In this document: positions 52,801 to 63,940 of the stretch, in pieces
Layout: the number at the start of each line of letters is the position of its first letter
How positions within the stretch are numbered: the stretch's first letter is position 1
NCBI RefSeq assembly: GCF_041296265.1
Contig: NC_091693.1
Span: 9,395,001 to 9,459,000, forward strand
Reading direction: 5' to 3'
DNA: 64,000 bases
Source: Equus caballus
Lineage: Eukaryota > Chordata > Mammalia > Perissodactyla > Equidae
The notes under the pieces: generated by a model
The model's database searches: none
Seen by the model: only the letters and a program-made list of their open reading frames with translations
Told to the model about the DNA's origin: nothing
Translations under genes and position numbers: made by a program

Positions 52801-55800
52801 CCTGAATGGTGGAAAGGGATGACCATGCGGAGAACTGGGGGAAGCAGTCCAGGCGGAGGGAACAGCAGCGCCACGGCCGAAGTAGGGAAGAGGCCCATGT
52901 GGCTGTGGCAGAGTGAGCCAGGGGGCAGTGGGAGGAGACAGGCCAGGGAGGTGATGGGGGCAGAGTCTTAAGGCCTCGTGGACCACAGTGAGGACTTGGC
53001 TTCAGTCTGAGTGAGATGGATTCAGGAGAAGGTTCTGGGCGGAGGAGGGAGGAGGGACGCACTCTGACGCAGGTGTTCCCGCACTCCCACCTGCTGTGGG
53101 GGAGCAGAGCAAGCAAGAAGAGGCTGTGCATGGTCCAAGCAGGAGTCGAGGGTGGACAGGGGCACCGTTGCCCTGACAGGGAGGAGGTCACCCCCCGCCA
53201 GTACCTGCTGCCCTGCGATTGGAAGCCCAGAGGCAGGGCTGGGACAGGTGTGGCCAGCAGGACTGGAAGGGCCCTGGCCAGGGCACTCCTCAGGATGGAG
53301 GCCTGTGTGAAGGTGGTTGTGCAGCCCACCCCCAGCCCTGCCCACAGTGGCCTGAGCGCAGCCGTCTCTTGGGGATGCTTCTGAGCCTTTGCTTATGCTG
53401 TTCCATCCACTGGCACACCCCTCTCCTTCCCGCCTTCCGTCTCCACTCTAAGCCCTGCCTGCCCTTCTCAGTGCAGCCAGGACCCTGGCATCTCTGGGGG
53501 GCGTCCCTGCTGCTTCCTCCCCCTCGTCCCCAGTTCCTTTCTGTCTAACTGTGCTATCCCACTCTCACCCCGGGCCCCAGCCCCAAACCTGGCCATCCTC
53601 TGACCGCTGCGGGTGGCAGAGGGTCTAACTTCTGCAGGGAGGGTGGAGGCCTCAAGCGCGGCCCAGGAATCGCTGCCGTGAGGGGAGAGGCTCCTGGCAG
53701 TTCCGGGTCCTGGGTTTATCCCCACCTCACATTTTGCGCATCTCGTGCCCCACTTCCCTGTGCATTCCCTACATCCAAATTCTGTCTGAAGACCTTGGCT
53801 CTGGACTCACTTCCTCCAGGAAGGCCTCCTGACTCCCTCCACAGCCCCTCTGCCCCTCCCGTGGCCTAGCCCCCACCCCAGCCCCAAACCTGCACCAGGT
53901 TCTCTGACCTTCCGTTGGTGGAGAATCTGTTCTCCCCACCCAGCCCAGGAAGACAGGCCACTAAAGGTGGGGTTAAGGCAGGGGGACCCAGAGGCTATCT
54001 TAAGGATACGTCTGTGGGGCCATCTTGCCCTCAGTCCTCCGAGGCCCTGGTGCGCAAGGGCCACCTGACGGGGCTGAAGCCCGTGGTGCTGGTCACCTTC
54101 CAGTCCCCAGTCAACTTCCATCACTGGAAGATAGAGCAGCTGCAGATCCAGATGGAGGCGGCTCCTTTCCCCAACAAAGGTGGGCCTGGGGGCACCCTGA
54201 GGGGTCGCAGCCTGGCAGAGGTGTTGGGGGATTGCTGGGGGCCCCAGCAGGGTCCATGACCTCGAGGGGAGGCTGGGGTCATCAGAGGGGCCCACGGCCT
54301 GGCGGGGAGGTGGGTGGTGTTGGGGGCCGCAGAGGGGTCTACGAACTGGAGGGAGGGCACGGGGAGCCCCCAGCAGGTTCCACGGCCTAGGCGGGGCCAC
54401 ACAAAGGCTGCAGTGTGGTCCGGGGCGCAGAGGGGGCCTGGGGAGTTGCAGGGAGATCCCGGGGTCCTGTGGCCTGGGGGAGCCGCGGGGAGCCCGCAGC
54501 CTCAGGGCCCGGTGCCTGCGCGCAGGGGGCTGCGCCACGGAGGAGGTGTGCGCCATGAGCTGGTACACGCCCATGCCCGTCAAGAACGGCAGCGTGCTCA
54601 TGCGCGTGGACGTCAGCAGCAACGGCCTGGGGCCCTTCGTTCCCAAGCAAAGGTGCCCTTTCCCAAGCCCGGGGCGGGGGTGGGGGGTGGTGGTAGACTC
54701 CGGGAGGGACGTCCCAACCTCAGGTCCCCAAGAAGCTGGGAGACCAGAGGGAGGGAACAGAGCGGGGATGGCTGTGGGCCGCGGCGGGAGCGCTGACCCC
54801 GGGACCGTCGCCGTGCCTGCCCCACGCCTGCGCCAGGTTCCAGGTGAACATCAACGGCTTCCTGCAGAGGCAGCAAGGCGACACCCCCCAGTTCACTGTG
54901 GGAAATGAGGTGAGCGCGGCCGCGGGCTGGGGCGGACCCCGCGCGGAGCACGTACTGCGCCAGGCCCCGGGGAGGGCGACTGCTCTCCTGACGGTCTTGC
55001 ATGATGGTGACCGTGTGAGGGAAGGCGCGCCCAGGGGCCCATTGTAAAGAGGGGAAACCGAGGCCCCAAAGGGCTGGCGCCGTTTGCCCAGTCTCTGCAC
55101 GTACATACGGCCCCAGACTTGAAGCTGGGTCAGCCCGACCCCTGCACCCATGTTCTTCATCACTGTGCATTCATTCACTCCCTCATTCGTTCAAGCAGCA
55201 GCCTCTTCCCGGGCAAACGGTGTGCCACCAAGGGAACACAACAGTGACACACAGACACACAGCCCTGCCCCCCTAGAGCTGACATTCTAGTGGGAGAGGC
55301 AAACACCAAAGCAGTAAATGGGAAATCGAGTAAATTCCACAGTAGGCTAAGAGGTGGTAAGTGCTCGGGAGAAAGTCGGGAGGGAGGGGAGCTGGGTCTG
55401 TGCAGGAGGGGGTTGCCCTGTTCAGTGGAGGGGTCAAGAAAGGCATAACGGAGAAGGCTGATACTTGAGTGAAGCCTTGAAGGAGGAGAGGAGGGAATCG
55501 TGCAAAAGCCAGGGAAGAGCATTCCATACAGAGGGAACAGCCAGTGCAAAGGCCCTGAGGTGGGAACACACTTGGTGAGTCTGCACAGCAGAGAGGAGGC
55601 CCATGTGGCTGGAGTGAGGGAGCCAGGGGGGAGTGGGGGGCTAAGGTCAGAGAGGTGACGGGGCAGATTGTGTCAGGTGAGGACTTTGGCTTTTACCCCA
55701 AATGAGATGCCGGAGCCCATGGAGGCCGGAGAGGGCTGAGCAGCCCCGCGCCCCTCCCCCGCAGCTCTTCCATCTGATCCCGCGGTACTTTGTGAACGTG

Positions 55801-58800
55801 CCGTCGAGGCCCTTGTGGTACACGGTGGACCAGTCGCCCGTGCTCATCCTGGGCGGCATTCCCGAGGAGAAGTCCATCCTCCTGACCGACACCAGCTTCA
55901 AGGACTTCTTTCTGGTGGAGGTGAGTGCGGCGGGACAGACCAGGGGCTGGGGCCTCTGGAAGGGCCTGGGCCTCAGCCCCTAAAACGGGGTGGGGCCTGG
56001 GGCTACAGAGGGGGTCCCCAAAGACCTTCCAGCCCCGTGAGGGGCAAAGGGCATGGAGGAAAGACAGACAGCAGCCGGACAGCCTGGGTTCAAATCCTGG
56101 TTCTGCCCCCTCCTGGCCCGTGACCTGGGGCAAGTCACTTCGCCCACCCAGGCCTCAGAGTCCCCATCCGTAAACGGGAGTGACGTTTCTGTTCGCCTCA
56201 TCGGACCGCTGTGAGCACAGTGTCAGTCAATATCGGCAGACCCAGAATGCGACTGTACCGTGGGAGTCACAGCTGTGATTGTGTGTCGGTCTGCCGTTTG
56301 TAATTCTGGAATCCAAAAAGCTGTGAAAACTGTGTTTTCACAAGTTTGGGACTGAAACCTATTTGTCGAGAAAGCCTGACCCGAACTAACAAAGGCTCTT
56401 TGTAGTCTTTCTGCATCCCACTTAGATATTCTGCATTTCACATTCGGATGCCGCCCTGCAGAAAGATTAAGGGGTCTGATTATGGGGTGCTGCTTAGGGC
56501 TTACACATGGATGGTATATATGTGCCACATTACCTTGTAAACGCTGGAATATTTTGAACTGCAATATACCTCGGGCTCCAAATTCGGCCTTGTGAATCTA
56601 TTCTATTAGAATTGGGGAAGGAGTGTCTGAAGAAGGTTCTTTTGGTGTGAATGACTGAAACACGTTTGAGCTGGTGCAGCTGTTGGCAGAATTCCGGCCC
56701 AGTTTGGTTTAAGAAGAGAAATGGATTTAGTAGGCGCACCTGTCAGCAAAGCCTGGGCACAGATCAGGCTTCAGGTCTGGCTTGATTGGGGCTCAAATGA
56801 AGACTCCAGCTTTCAGTTCCTCTTCTTCTGGTTAAGCCCCATCCTCAAAGTGGCTCATATCATCCCAACTTGCAGGCCAGAGGGTGGGAGCATCTATTTC
56901 CTAAATAGCTTAAAAAAAAAGCTGATATTTATTTCCTTGGTCCTGATTGGTGCAGCTTGGGTCATGTGTCACCAGATCATGGGATGCGCCAGCTGGCTTA
57001 GCACAGGTCGTAAACTCCCTCCTAATGAGGAGGGCGGGGACGACAAGAAGCAGAGAAAGAATCGCTCCCCAGAAGTCAGGGTAGCTTTGCCACAAGTTGG
57101 GGGGAAGGAGATGCTGGTCGTTAATTGTGTCCGAGATAACAATTTTGCATCACAGCAACCCCATAAGATTGCCTGGACCTCCTCCCTCCCAGGTGGAAAG
57201 CGCCCCTATGACTTCTGAGAACCAAGTGGATTAATGCTCTCCCGGTTCCCTCTAGCTCTGAATTCCTGGTTCCACTGAATTTGTTCAGTTCACGGACCCT
57301 CTCCCTGTCCTGTGCCAGCTCCCTCCGTCCTGGGCGAGTCTTTCAGACATCGCTCAGTTTTCACAAGCCCTGGACCCAAACCCTCCCACAGGGGGCGCGC
57401 GGCTGCTATGGAGATGCGGAGGGCAGAGAGGGGGTTCTTGTCACAGCAACAAGAAGTTCCGTTTGAACTTCAGGCATCCTGATCCTTGTGCCTTTTTTAA
57501 ACAAAGATTCATCAAGGTGAAAATCATAAAATTAGCCATTTTAAAGTGACTAATTTAGTGCTATTTACTACTGTGCATTCGTATGTGCAACCACCACCTG
57601 GTTCCAGAGAATTTCCATCCCTCCCAAGTAAAAGCCCGTTTCCTCTCATTCTCGAATCACGGGGATTTCTCCCACATTGCTGTCTCCGCTCTTTTCCTCC
57701 TCCCGTTTCAGCTCCCTGCTCCCTCCCCGACTGCCCCTAGGAGTGCTCCCCCTGCACGGCCCTGCGTGGGTCAGGTTTAGATGCTGTAACAGAGACCCCT
57801 GAAAGGGAGCAGCTGAAATAGATGCTATTGCTCATTCTCGTCACAGTCCAGAAGTCAGGACCCCAGGTCCTGTCCGTTTTCCTGGTTCGCCATCCTCTAG
57901 GCCCCAGGTGTTGATCTCATCTGTGTGGTCGGAGCTGGGTCAGGCCCACATCCATCTTCCAGCCAATGGGAAGGGCAAAGAGCAGAAGTGGAGGGCAAGC
58001 TATTTTCTTTTCAGCAAATTTCACTTACATTCCATTAGTGAGGAGTCAGTCACTTGGCTACATCCAACTGCAAAGGAGTCTGGGAAATACAATTTCTACC
58101 TGGGTGGTGCATGCCTTGCTAAAGCTAACTTACCAAAGAATATGGGGGAAATGGATTTGGGAGCTCAACTAGCCATCTGCCAAAAGTGGGAGAGGAAATT
58201 TGTTGGTTCATATAACCAAAAAAAAATTCAGGACTTCAGGTCCAGCTTGACCCAGGAGTTCAAACAATGTCACCAAGACTGAATTTCTTTCTCTTCATCT
58301 CTTGGACCTGATTCTGCTGTATGGACTTTATGCTCAAAACAGCCCTGTACTCTGGAACGGCCGAGGCTGTGTCCTCTCTGTGGGCAGAGGCCCACCTTCA
58401 GTGGGAAAGATCTTTGCCATTACGCCCTAACTCCCAAATCACACGTTTCCTTCCACTTGGTGTGGCTTAGACCTTTTGCCCACTTGGACTAAGTCATGGC
58501 CAGGAAAACCCAACCTGCTGCTTATGGAGTTAAACGAGTCAGAAGTCTCAAACTTTGCTCAAATAAGGAGTCCAGCTGACTCACAGCTTTTTTCCCTCTC
58601 CTCTCATATGTGGGCAAAGAGGGGAAGGTGGTGATCTTCTTCTAGCTTCACAAAGAAAATTTCCAAGTATTTGTTCCAGAAAACAGAGGCATCACTTCCA
58701 ACATTAACAGGGTAACACATTAAGTATGACAGCTAACCAAAGTGACAGACTTAGAGGGTACAGGGTAGTTTCACCAGGCACAGCAACAGCCTCTGTAGTC

Positions 58801-61800
58801 TGGATTGCAAGACTTTTTTAGAAATAACATTTGCACGGGCCCTCTTTTGGTGCTGAATAGTGTAGGAGAAGTGAGAATGTTCAGTTCTCCTTAACTTGAT
58901 GAAATTTCCCTCAGCAGCAGATCCTAGTGTTTTGCTTTGATTTTTCTTTCTTTCTTTCTTTCTTTCTTTCTTTTTTTTTTTTTTGCTGAGGAAGATTGGC
59001 CCTGAGCAAACACCCCTGCCAGTCTTCCTCTATTTTGTTTGGGGGTCGCTGCCACAGCATGGCTGCTGATGAGTGGTATAGGTCTGTGCCCAGGAACTGA
59101 ACCTGGGCTGCCGAAGTGGAGTGCACTGAACTTAACCACTAGGCTATGGAACCAGCCCCTGATTTATACTTTTTATTGGAAAAGTTAATGGAAAATTCCA
59201 CTTTTTGGTGGAAAATTTCAATCTGACACAAAAGTAGAGAGAATAGTATGATGAACCCAGCTTCAATAATTATCAGCATTTTCCTTTTTTTTTTTTTTTT
59301 GGCCATCATTTTTTTTATTTCCTGGAGTATTTTAAGGAAAATTTCAGCCATCATACCATTTCATCTGTAAGTTCTTGAAATACTCGAAGAAGTATCTCTA
59401 ACACATGAGGACTTTTAAAAAATAAAATCACAATGCCATTATGGTACCCAGCAAAATTAGCAATAACCCCTTAATATCATCTAACCCAGCCATGGTCAAT
59501 TTTCCCCAATTATCTAAAAATGTCTTTTAAAGTTGGTTTGTTTGAATCAGGATCAATATGTTGCATTGGTTGTTAAGTCTTTTAATGGTCTTCTCACCTG
59601 TAAGTCTGTTCCTCCCAACCAACCACCCTTTTTTCAGGCAATTTAAGAAGCCAGGCCTTTTGTCCTATGGAATTTAGCTGCTTGCTTCTTCGTGGAATCA
59701 TTAACTTGTGCCTCTGACCCCGTGTATTAGTCTGAGCAGCCTGCCCTAACAAAATACCACAGACTACGTGGCTTAAACAACAGAAATTTGTATTCTCATA
59801 GTTCTGGAGGCTGGATGTCCAAGGCCTAGGGGTCAGCAGGGTTGGTTTCTGATGAGGCCTCTCTCCTCACCTGTGATGTCTCTTCCTCTTCTGTTTTTTT
59901 TGCTGAGGAAGATTTTCCCTGAGCTAACATCTGTTGCCAATCTTCCTCTATTTTGTATGTGAGCCCCTGCCACAGCATGGCCGCTGACAAATGGTGTTGG
60001 TCCGCCCCCGGGAGCCAAACCAGGCCAGCGAAGCCAAGCATGCTGAACCGCCGGGGCTGGCCTGCCTGCTCCTCCTCTCCATATAAGAATCACAGTCCCT
60101 GGCCCGGTGGCCCAGTGGTTAAGTTTGTACACTCTGCTTTGGTGGCCCAGGGTTTCGCCAGTTCGAATCCTGGGCATGGACATGACACCACTCATCAGGC
60201 CATGCTGAGGCGGCATCCCACATACTGCAACTAGAAGGACCACAACTGAAAAAAAATACACAGCTATGTACCAGGGGCTTTGGGAGAAAAAGGAAAAAAT
60301 AAAATCTTTTTTTAAAAAAAAGAACCCCAGTCCAATAGGATTAGGGCCCCACCCTTATGACATCATGGGACCTTAATTATCACCTTAAAGGCCCTATCTG
60401 CAAATACAGTCACATTGGGTGTGTCAACTTGAAAAGCAAATTTACCTGTTATTTTATCTCAAAATAAGTTTATTTGGGACTAACCAAAAGAATTGCAATT
60501 GAGGAGGTGCATGCTACGGTGAACCACAGGTGAATCCAGAAAACAAAGGAGGGGAGCTGCTTTTTGGGGTGTGGGGTTGGGGAAGATTAGCCCTGAGCTA
60601 ACATCTGCTGCCAATCCTTCTCTTTTTGCTGAGGAAGACTGGCCCTGAGCTAACATCCATGCCCATGTTCCTCTACTTTATATGTGGGACGCCTGCCACA
60701 GCATGGTGTGCCAAGCTGTGCTATGTCTGCACCCGGGATCCAAACCAGCAAACCCCAGCCGCTGAAGCAGAACATGGGCACTTAACCGTTGAGCCCTTGG
60801 GCCTGCCCAGAGGTGCTTTTACACAGAAAAAGGGCAATATGGAGGGACTGTTCTAAGGGGAAGTCCATTGGGGGAAAGTAACAGTTCAGGGCGGCAATGG
60901 CTTCTCATTGGCTGAGCTGTGGCATTTCTCATTGGCTGAGCTGTAGTGTTTCTCATTGGCTGAGTTGTGGCATTTCTCATTGGCTGAGCTGTGGTGTTTC
61001 TCATTGGCTGGCCTGCAGCGTTTCTCATTGGCTGAGCTGTGGTGTTTCTCATTGACTGAGCTGTGGTGTTTCTCATTGGCTGGCCTGCAGTGTTTCTCAT
61101 TGGCTGAGCTGTGGTGTTTCTCATTGACTGAGCTGTGGTGTTTCTCATTGGCTGAGCTGTGGTGTTTCTCATTGGCTGGCCTGCAGCATTTCTCATTGGC
61201 TGGGCTATGGCATTTCTCATTGGCTAAGCTGTGGTGTTTCTCATTGGCTGGGCTGTGGTGTTGCTCATTGGCTGAGCTGCTGTGTTTCTCATTGGCTGAG
61301 CTCCTGCATTTCTCATTGGCTGGGCTGTTGCTGGGTGGGAGAGAAATCTTCCTTCGGCAGTAAAGTAGTTTTATCTCCTGTCCAAGATGTGAGAACACTT
61401 CCCTTCCTGGTTGGAGTAATTGATGACGTGTGATAGGGCACAAGAGCTGCCCCTACAGGCCTCCCCACTCCAATTTCGTTAAGATTCCTTTTATTAATTT
61501 CGACAGGGGTTAGGGCTTCAACATGTAAATTACGGGGTCGGGGGAGAGCACAGTTCAGTCCCTAACACCCTATATTGCCTATAAACTGATAGCTTGTCAG
61601 TATAAACTGATAGTTTATAGGCAATAGGGAGGCTGGAATATGGAGCTCTAGAAACTTGATAAAACTTAGATTCAATCTTTTAGGCAAGAACCCTTCACTG
61701 ATGGTGCTTTCCCACTGTTCGTGATATTGCCAGGGTTAGCGGTTGGTCCGTGAGTTCAGACGGTGTTGGCCTGACAGCCAACTGTGTTCTAAGTAGAATG

Positions 61801-63940
61801 GGATTATTAAGAGTGCGCCTTGGGCCAAGCGTGGACTCTTTTGGATCCACGTGGGTATTATCCTGAGTGCGGCCTGGGGAATTGGGACTGCCAAGCACTG
61901 TTGAGTACTGCTGTGCACTGCCCAACTCTAGGGAGCACCCAGAGCCCCAGCTGGCTCCAGCCTGGGTCGCCTGCTGCCCTGGCCCATGGTGGGGAAGTTT
62001 GACCATCAAGCTGCTGCTTCAGGGTGAACAGGGAGGGCACCCTGGGGACAGCTGCGTGTGTCCCTCCTGAGCAGTTGTCAGAGCAGGTGCCTCCCCCCAA
62101 GGCAGGACGTGGGGGCTGAGGCCAAGGCCACCTGCTCACCGCTGGCTCCGCCCGCCTGCAGTTGAGCATCGACAGTTGCTGGGTAGGCTCCTTCTACTGC
62201 CCCCACCCCAACTTCACCGCCACCATCTACGACGCCATCGCCACTGAGAGCATCCTCTTCATCCGGCAGAACCAGCTCGTCTATTATTTCACGGGCACCT
62301 ATATCACACTCCACGAGAGCAACCGTGGCAGCGGTGAGGGGCCGTGGCATCTCAGGTGGGGAGGGCGCCTCAGCGAGTCCGTCCACTGGAGGCACCTGGG
62401 ACTGGAATTGCCGTGGGGGCGGGGGCGGGGGCAGGGGGGAGGGTGTCGAGGGAACTTTCCAAGGTCCTGAATCATCCCTGCCCTCCCTGCAGGGCCTTCT
62501 CCCCTCTGCACGCTGGGGTGAGGCTTTCTCCCAGACCTTCCGAGGTACTGAGAACCAGCTGGGGGAGGAGGGAGGCTCGAGAGGGAAGGGAAGGAGCAGA
62601 GAGAGAGAGACTCAGCATGCACGCGTGCACCCACACACACATGTGAGTGTCAGAAGGACAGAGACAGGCATACCAAGAGAGAAATCTGGGGGGTGGAGGA
62701 GAGGCATAGAGAGTCAGAGAGAGAGAGACAGAGAGAGAGAGGGACGGGACACTGGAGAAGCAAAGCTGTGAAGGAGATTGATCAGAGAGGAAAAAGAGAG
62801 ACTTCTTTTTCTTTTTTTTTTAAGATTTTATTTTTTTCCTTTTTCTCCCCGAAGCCCCCTGGTACATAGTTGTATATTCTTAGTTGTGGGTCCTTCTAGT
62901 TGTGGCATGTGGGACGCCTCCTCAGCATGGCTTGATCAGGGGTACCATGTCCACGCCCAGGATTCGAACCGAGAAAACACTGGGCCGCCTGCAGTGGAGC
63001 GTGCCAACTTAACCACTCAGCCACGGGGCCGGCCCCTAAAGAGAGACTTCTGATTCATCCCCATCTTTTAACAATAGCAAAGCCCTCCAAGTCCTAGTTT
63101 TCCCCCCACCTAAATGAGCGATGTCGTTTAGACAGCTTATGGGGTCACTCAGACTTACAGGGTCACAGAAATGGGTACTGTAATGTATGTTCCATTAGTT
63201 AGTGCCTGTTCTCGACAGCCCCATTTTTCTCCCTTTCTTTCTGAGGGCACTTCGACAGTGGGAGAAACCAAGTTAAAATGGGCTTAAGCCAAAGAAAGGG
63301 GGTGTTTATTGGCTTAGATAGCTGAAAACCCCAGGAGCAAGTTGGTTTCAGGCATAGTTGGATCTAGGGGCTCACTGTAGCTATTAGACAGCCCCCTCCT
63401 TGTGGTGGCCATGGTGACTCCCCCCTTCCCCAGCAACTGCAGACTTTTATGCCCTCAGGGGCCCCAGGAAAGATCATCTCTTTGTTAGTGGTTGCAAGCT
63501 GGGACTGTCTTGGACTTGCCCAGTTTGGACACATGCCCAGCTCAGAACCAATCACTCTGGCCAGGGGAATGCAAGGGTGGGGTCAGCCCAGTCTGAACCT
63601 TGGGGATGGAGTGTGAGCAAGCAGGCTTTTCTCAAAGGCAGCTGGGGCCCTATACCAAGGGCCCCTCAGACACCACCCTGAACAGCTGCTCCAGCAGGAG
63701 AGGACAGGTAATAGGCTCATTAAGGCCGGGGAAATGTGGTTGGGGGGCCAAGGTCCCAGGTCCAAATGCTTGGGCCTGAGGCTCTATGCTGGCCCCCCAC
63801 AGGGAGCTGGGTTCGTGTCCTGGCCAAGGAGTGCATCAAGAAACTATGCCCTGTGCATTTCCATAGCAACGGCTCCGAGTACATAATGGCCCTCACCACT
63901 GGCAAGAACGAAGGTTATGTCCACTTTGGGACCATCACAG
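49870..63940 (+). CDS. CATSPERG: CATSPERG, CatSper channel auxiliary subunit gamma, 3' partial
   Basis: Encodes the gamma subunit of CatSper, the sperm flagellar calcium channel needed for hyperactivation; it has a large extracellular part and one C-terminal membrane span (family knowledge). Coding exons: 49870-50124, 50212-50265, 54035-54179, 54526-54652, 54837-54909, 55765-55920, 62162-62333, 63803-63940, all GT-AG with consistent phases, giving about 373 residues before the window ends (human about 1159). The start is the first ATG of the frame and opens a signal peptide ([19 protein letters not shown]). Highly conserved blocks: [67 protein letters not shown] and [15 protein letters not shown]. 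Sequons NYT, NGS, NFT and NGS fit an extracellular chain. The frame is intact in all exons seen. Confidence 0.96.
50410..51902 (-). mobile_element. L1 LINE 3' portion (3' UTR and end of ORF2)
   Basis: Starts with a 22-base T run (the poly-A tail), then TTGAGACATAATTCACATAC, GTTGTGCAATCAGCATCATT, TTTGATTTGCATTTCCCTCA, CTCTGGATACT-like and GTACCATTTGTTGAAAACAT segments. It is about 1.5 kb in CATSPERG intron 2, antisense, truncated at its 5' end. A small extra segment interrupts it near 51390-51434. Confidence 0.92.
52000..52205 (+). mobile_element. MIR SINE
   Basis: MIR order: GGGCTCTGGAGCCAGGCTGC, CTCAGGCAAGTTACTTAACT, TTTCCTCATCCTTAGCAAGG, AGCACCTAGCACAGGGCT. Confidence 0.88.
52462..52704 (+). 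mobile_element. ERE SINE with 11-bp target-site duplication
   Basis: Plus-strand short-type ERE: GGGGCCGTGGTGTCGTGATT head, GATGTTAGCTCAGGGCTAAT, ending in an ATA-rich tail. AATAATTTATG flanks it at 52451-52461 and 52705-52715. Confidence 0.93.
52740..54034. other. CATSPERG: CATSPERG intron 2, 3' part
   Basis: Old L2-age fragments (52760-53010; 53390-53480; 53740-53860, with CTTCCTCCAGGAAGGCCTCC) in GC-rich sequence leading to the exon at 54035. No additional exon was recognised. Confidence 0.5.
55230..55735 (-). mobile_element. Ancient L2-age repeat running up to a CATSPERG acceptor
   Basis: Plus-strand phrases AGCCCTGCCCCCCTAGAGCT, AGCATTCCATACAGAGGGAA, CAGTGCAAAGGCCCTGAGG and GGTCAGAGAGGTGACGGGGC are typical of a very old mammalian repeat, with the L2-like part in antisense. 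It continues to within about 30 bases of the acceptor at 55764. Confidence 0.5.
56065..56235 (+). mobile_element. MIR SINE
   Basis: MIR order: GACAGCCTGGGTTCAAATCC, GACCTGGGGCAAGTCACTTC, CATCCGTAAACGGGAGTGAC. Confidence 0.8.
56236..57480. other. CATSPERG: CATSPERG intron, no gene seen
   Basis: AT-richer than the surroundings. The part 56250-56720 reads like an ancient dispersed mammalian element (GTTTTCACAAGTTTGGGACT, CTGATTATGGGGTGCTGCTT), but I cannot name it. No exon was recognised. Confidence 0.45.
57484..57640 (-). mobile_element. L1 3' UTR fragment
   Basis: Antisense L1 3' pattern: AAAATTAGCCATTTTAAAGT, GTATGTGCAACCACCACCTG, GAGAATTTCCATCCCTCC. Confidence 0.7.
57770..58940. other. CATSPERG: CATSPERG intron, probable unnamed old repeats
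   Basis: The stretch 57990-58230 (GCAAAGGAGTCTGGGAAATA, CTGGGTGGTGCATGCC) looks like a dispersed element, but its family could not be assigned. No exon was recognised. Confidence 0.4.
58943..59159 (-). mobile_element. ERE SINE with (TTTC)n tail expansion
   Basis: A TTTC tetranucleotide run (58943-58970) and T tract represent the expanded A-rich tail of a minus-strand ERE: GCTGAGGAAGATTGGCCCTG, CACAGCATGGCTGCTGATGA, head ending CCAGCCCC. Confidence 0.9.
59163..59720 (-). mobile_element. L1 (L1M-type) 3' region
   Basis: Antisense pattern of an old L1 3' end: GAATAGTATGATGAACCCAG, CACAATGCCATTATGGTACC, CCTTAATATCATCTAACCCA, CCCAATTATCTAAAAATGTC, GTTGGTTTGTTTGAATCAGG. Confidence 0.75.
59897..60064 (-). 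mobile_element. ERE SINE inside MLT1
   Basis: Minus-strand ERE: GCTGAGGAAGATTTTCCCTG, GAGCTAACATCTGTTGCCAA, CACAGCATGGCCGCTGACAA, ending GCCGGGGCTGGCC. The head is shortened. Confidence 0.88.
60096..60330 (+). mobile_element. ERE SINE inside MLT1
   Basis: Plus-strand long-type ERE: CCTGGCCCGGTGGCCCAGTG head, GTTCGAATCCTGGGCATGGA, CACAGCTATGTACCAGGGGC, A-rich end. MLT1 sequence resumes afterwards. Confidence 0.9.
60575..60809 (-). mobile_element. ERE SINE
   Basis: Minus-strand ERE with both halves of the tail unit (GATTAGCCCTGAGCTAACAT, GACTGGCCCTGAGCTAACAT), CACAGCATGGTGTGCCAAGC, ending GGGCCTGCCC. Confidence 0.9.
60902..61333. repeat. 24-bp minisatellite, 18 units, ATTGG (CCAAT) array
   Basis: Eighteen units of TTCTCATTGGCTGAGCTGTG-type sequence (24 bp). 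Sixteen keep ATTGG, the reverse of the CCAAT box; units 7 and 10 have ATTGA. Units carrying GGCCTGCAG recur at positions 5 and 8, so units 5-7 and 8-10 form a 72-bp duplication. It lies in the intron between the CATSPERG exons at 55765 and 62162. Confidence 0.95.
62590..62765. repeat. AG-rich low-complexity stretch
   Basis: Interrupted GA dinucleotide tracts (GAGAGAGAGA runs near 62598 and 62715-62735) just after the CATSPERG exon at 62162-62333. Confidence 0.8.
62807..63037 (-). mobile_element. ERE SINE with exact 14-bp target-site duplication
   Basis: Minus-strand long-type ERE: CTGGTACATAGTTGTATATT, TCAGCATGGCTTGATCAGGG, head ending CACGGGGCCGGCCCC. AAAGAGAGACTTCT flanks it at 62793-62806 and 63038-63051. 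Confidence 0.96.
63052..63802. other. CATSPERG: CATSPERG intron, no exon seen
   Basis: Mostly unassigned sequence before the last exon in the window. The part 63270-63420 (GGTGTTTATTGGCTTAGATA, GGTTTCAGGCATAGTTGGAT) looks like an old dispersed repeat that I cannot name. Confidence 0.4.

Larger units (their letters stand above)
60447..61505. mobile_element. Unidentified element inserted in the MLT1 LTR
   Basis: About 1 kb of non-MLT1 sequence separates the two MLT1 parts (CACATTGGGTGTG to the left, GGGGTTAGGGCTTC to the right). It contains an ERE and the 24-bp minisatellite. It could be another old LTR, since it begins TG and ends CA, but no target-site duplication was found and the family is unknown. 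Ends are approximate. Confidence 0.4.
59723..61567 (-). mobile_element. MLT1 LTR (ERVL-MaLR) fossil, broken up by later insertions
   Basis: Recognisable MLT1 segments in order on the plus strand: TGTATTAGTCTGAGCAGCCT at the start, CTCATAGTTCTGGAGGCTGG, CCAATAGGATTAGGGCCCCA, CTGCAAATACAGTCACATTG, and GGTTAGGGCTTCAACATGTA to CCCTAACA at the end. It is a solo LTR of an ancient mammalian retrovirus-like family. At least three ERE SINEs and one larger unidentified element have inserted in or between its parts. Confidence 0.8.

Noticed and set aside
60902-61333. Regular 24-bp array considered as a CRISPR array
   Set aside because: Units are contiguous without spacers and the locus is a mammalian intron; it is a minisatellite.
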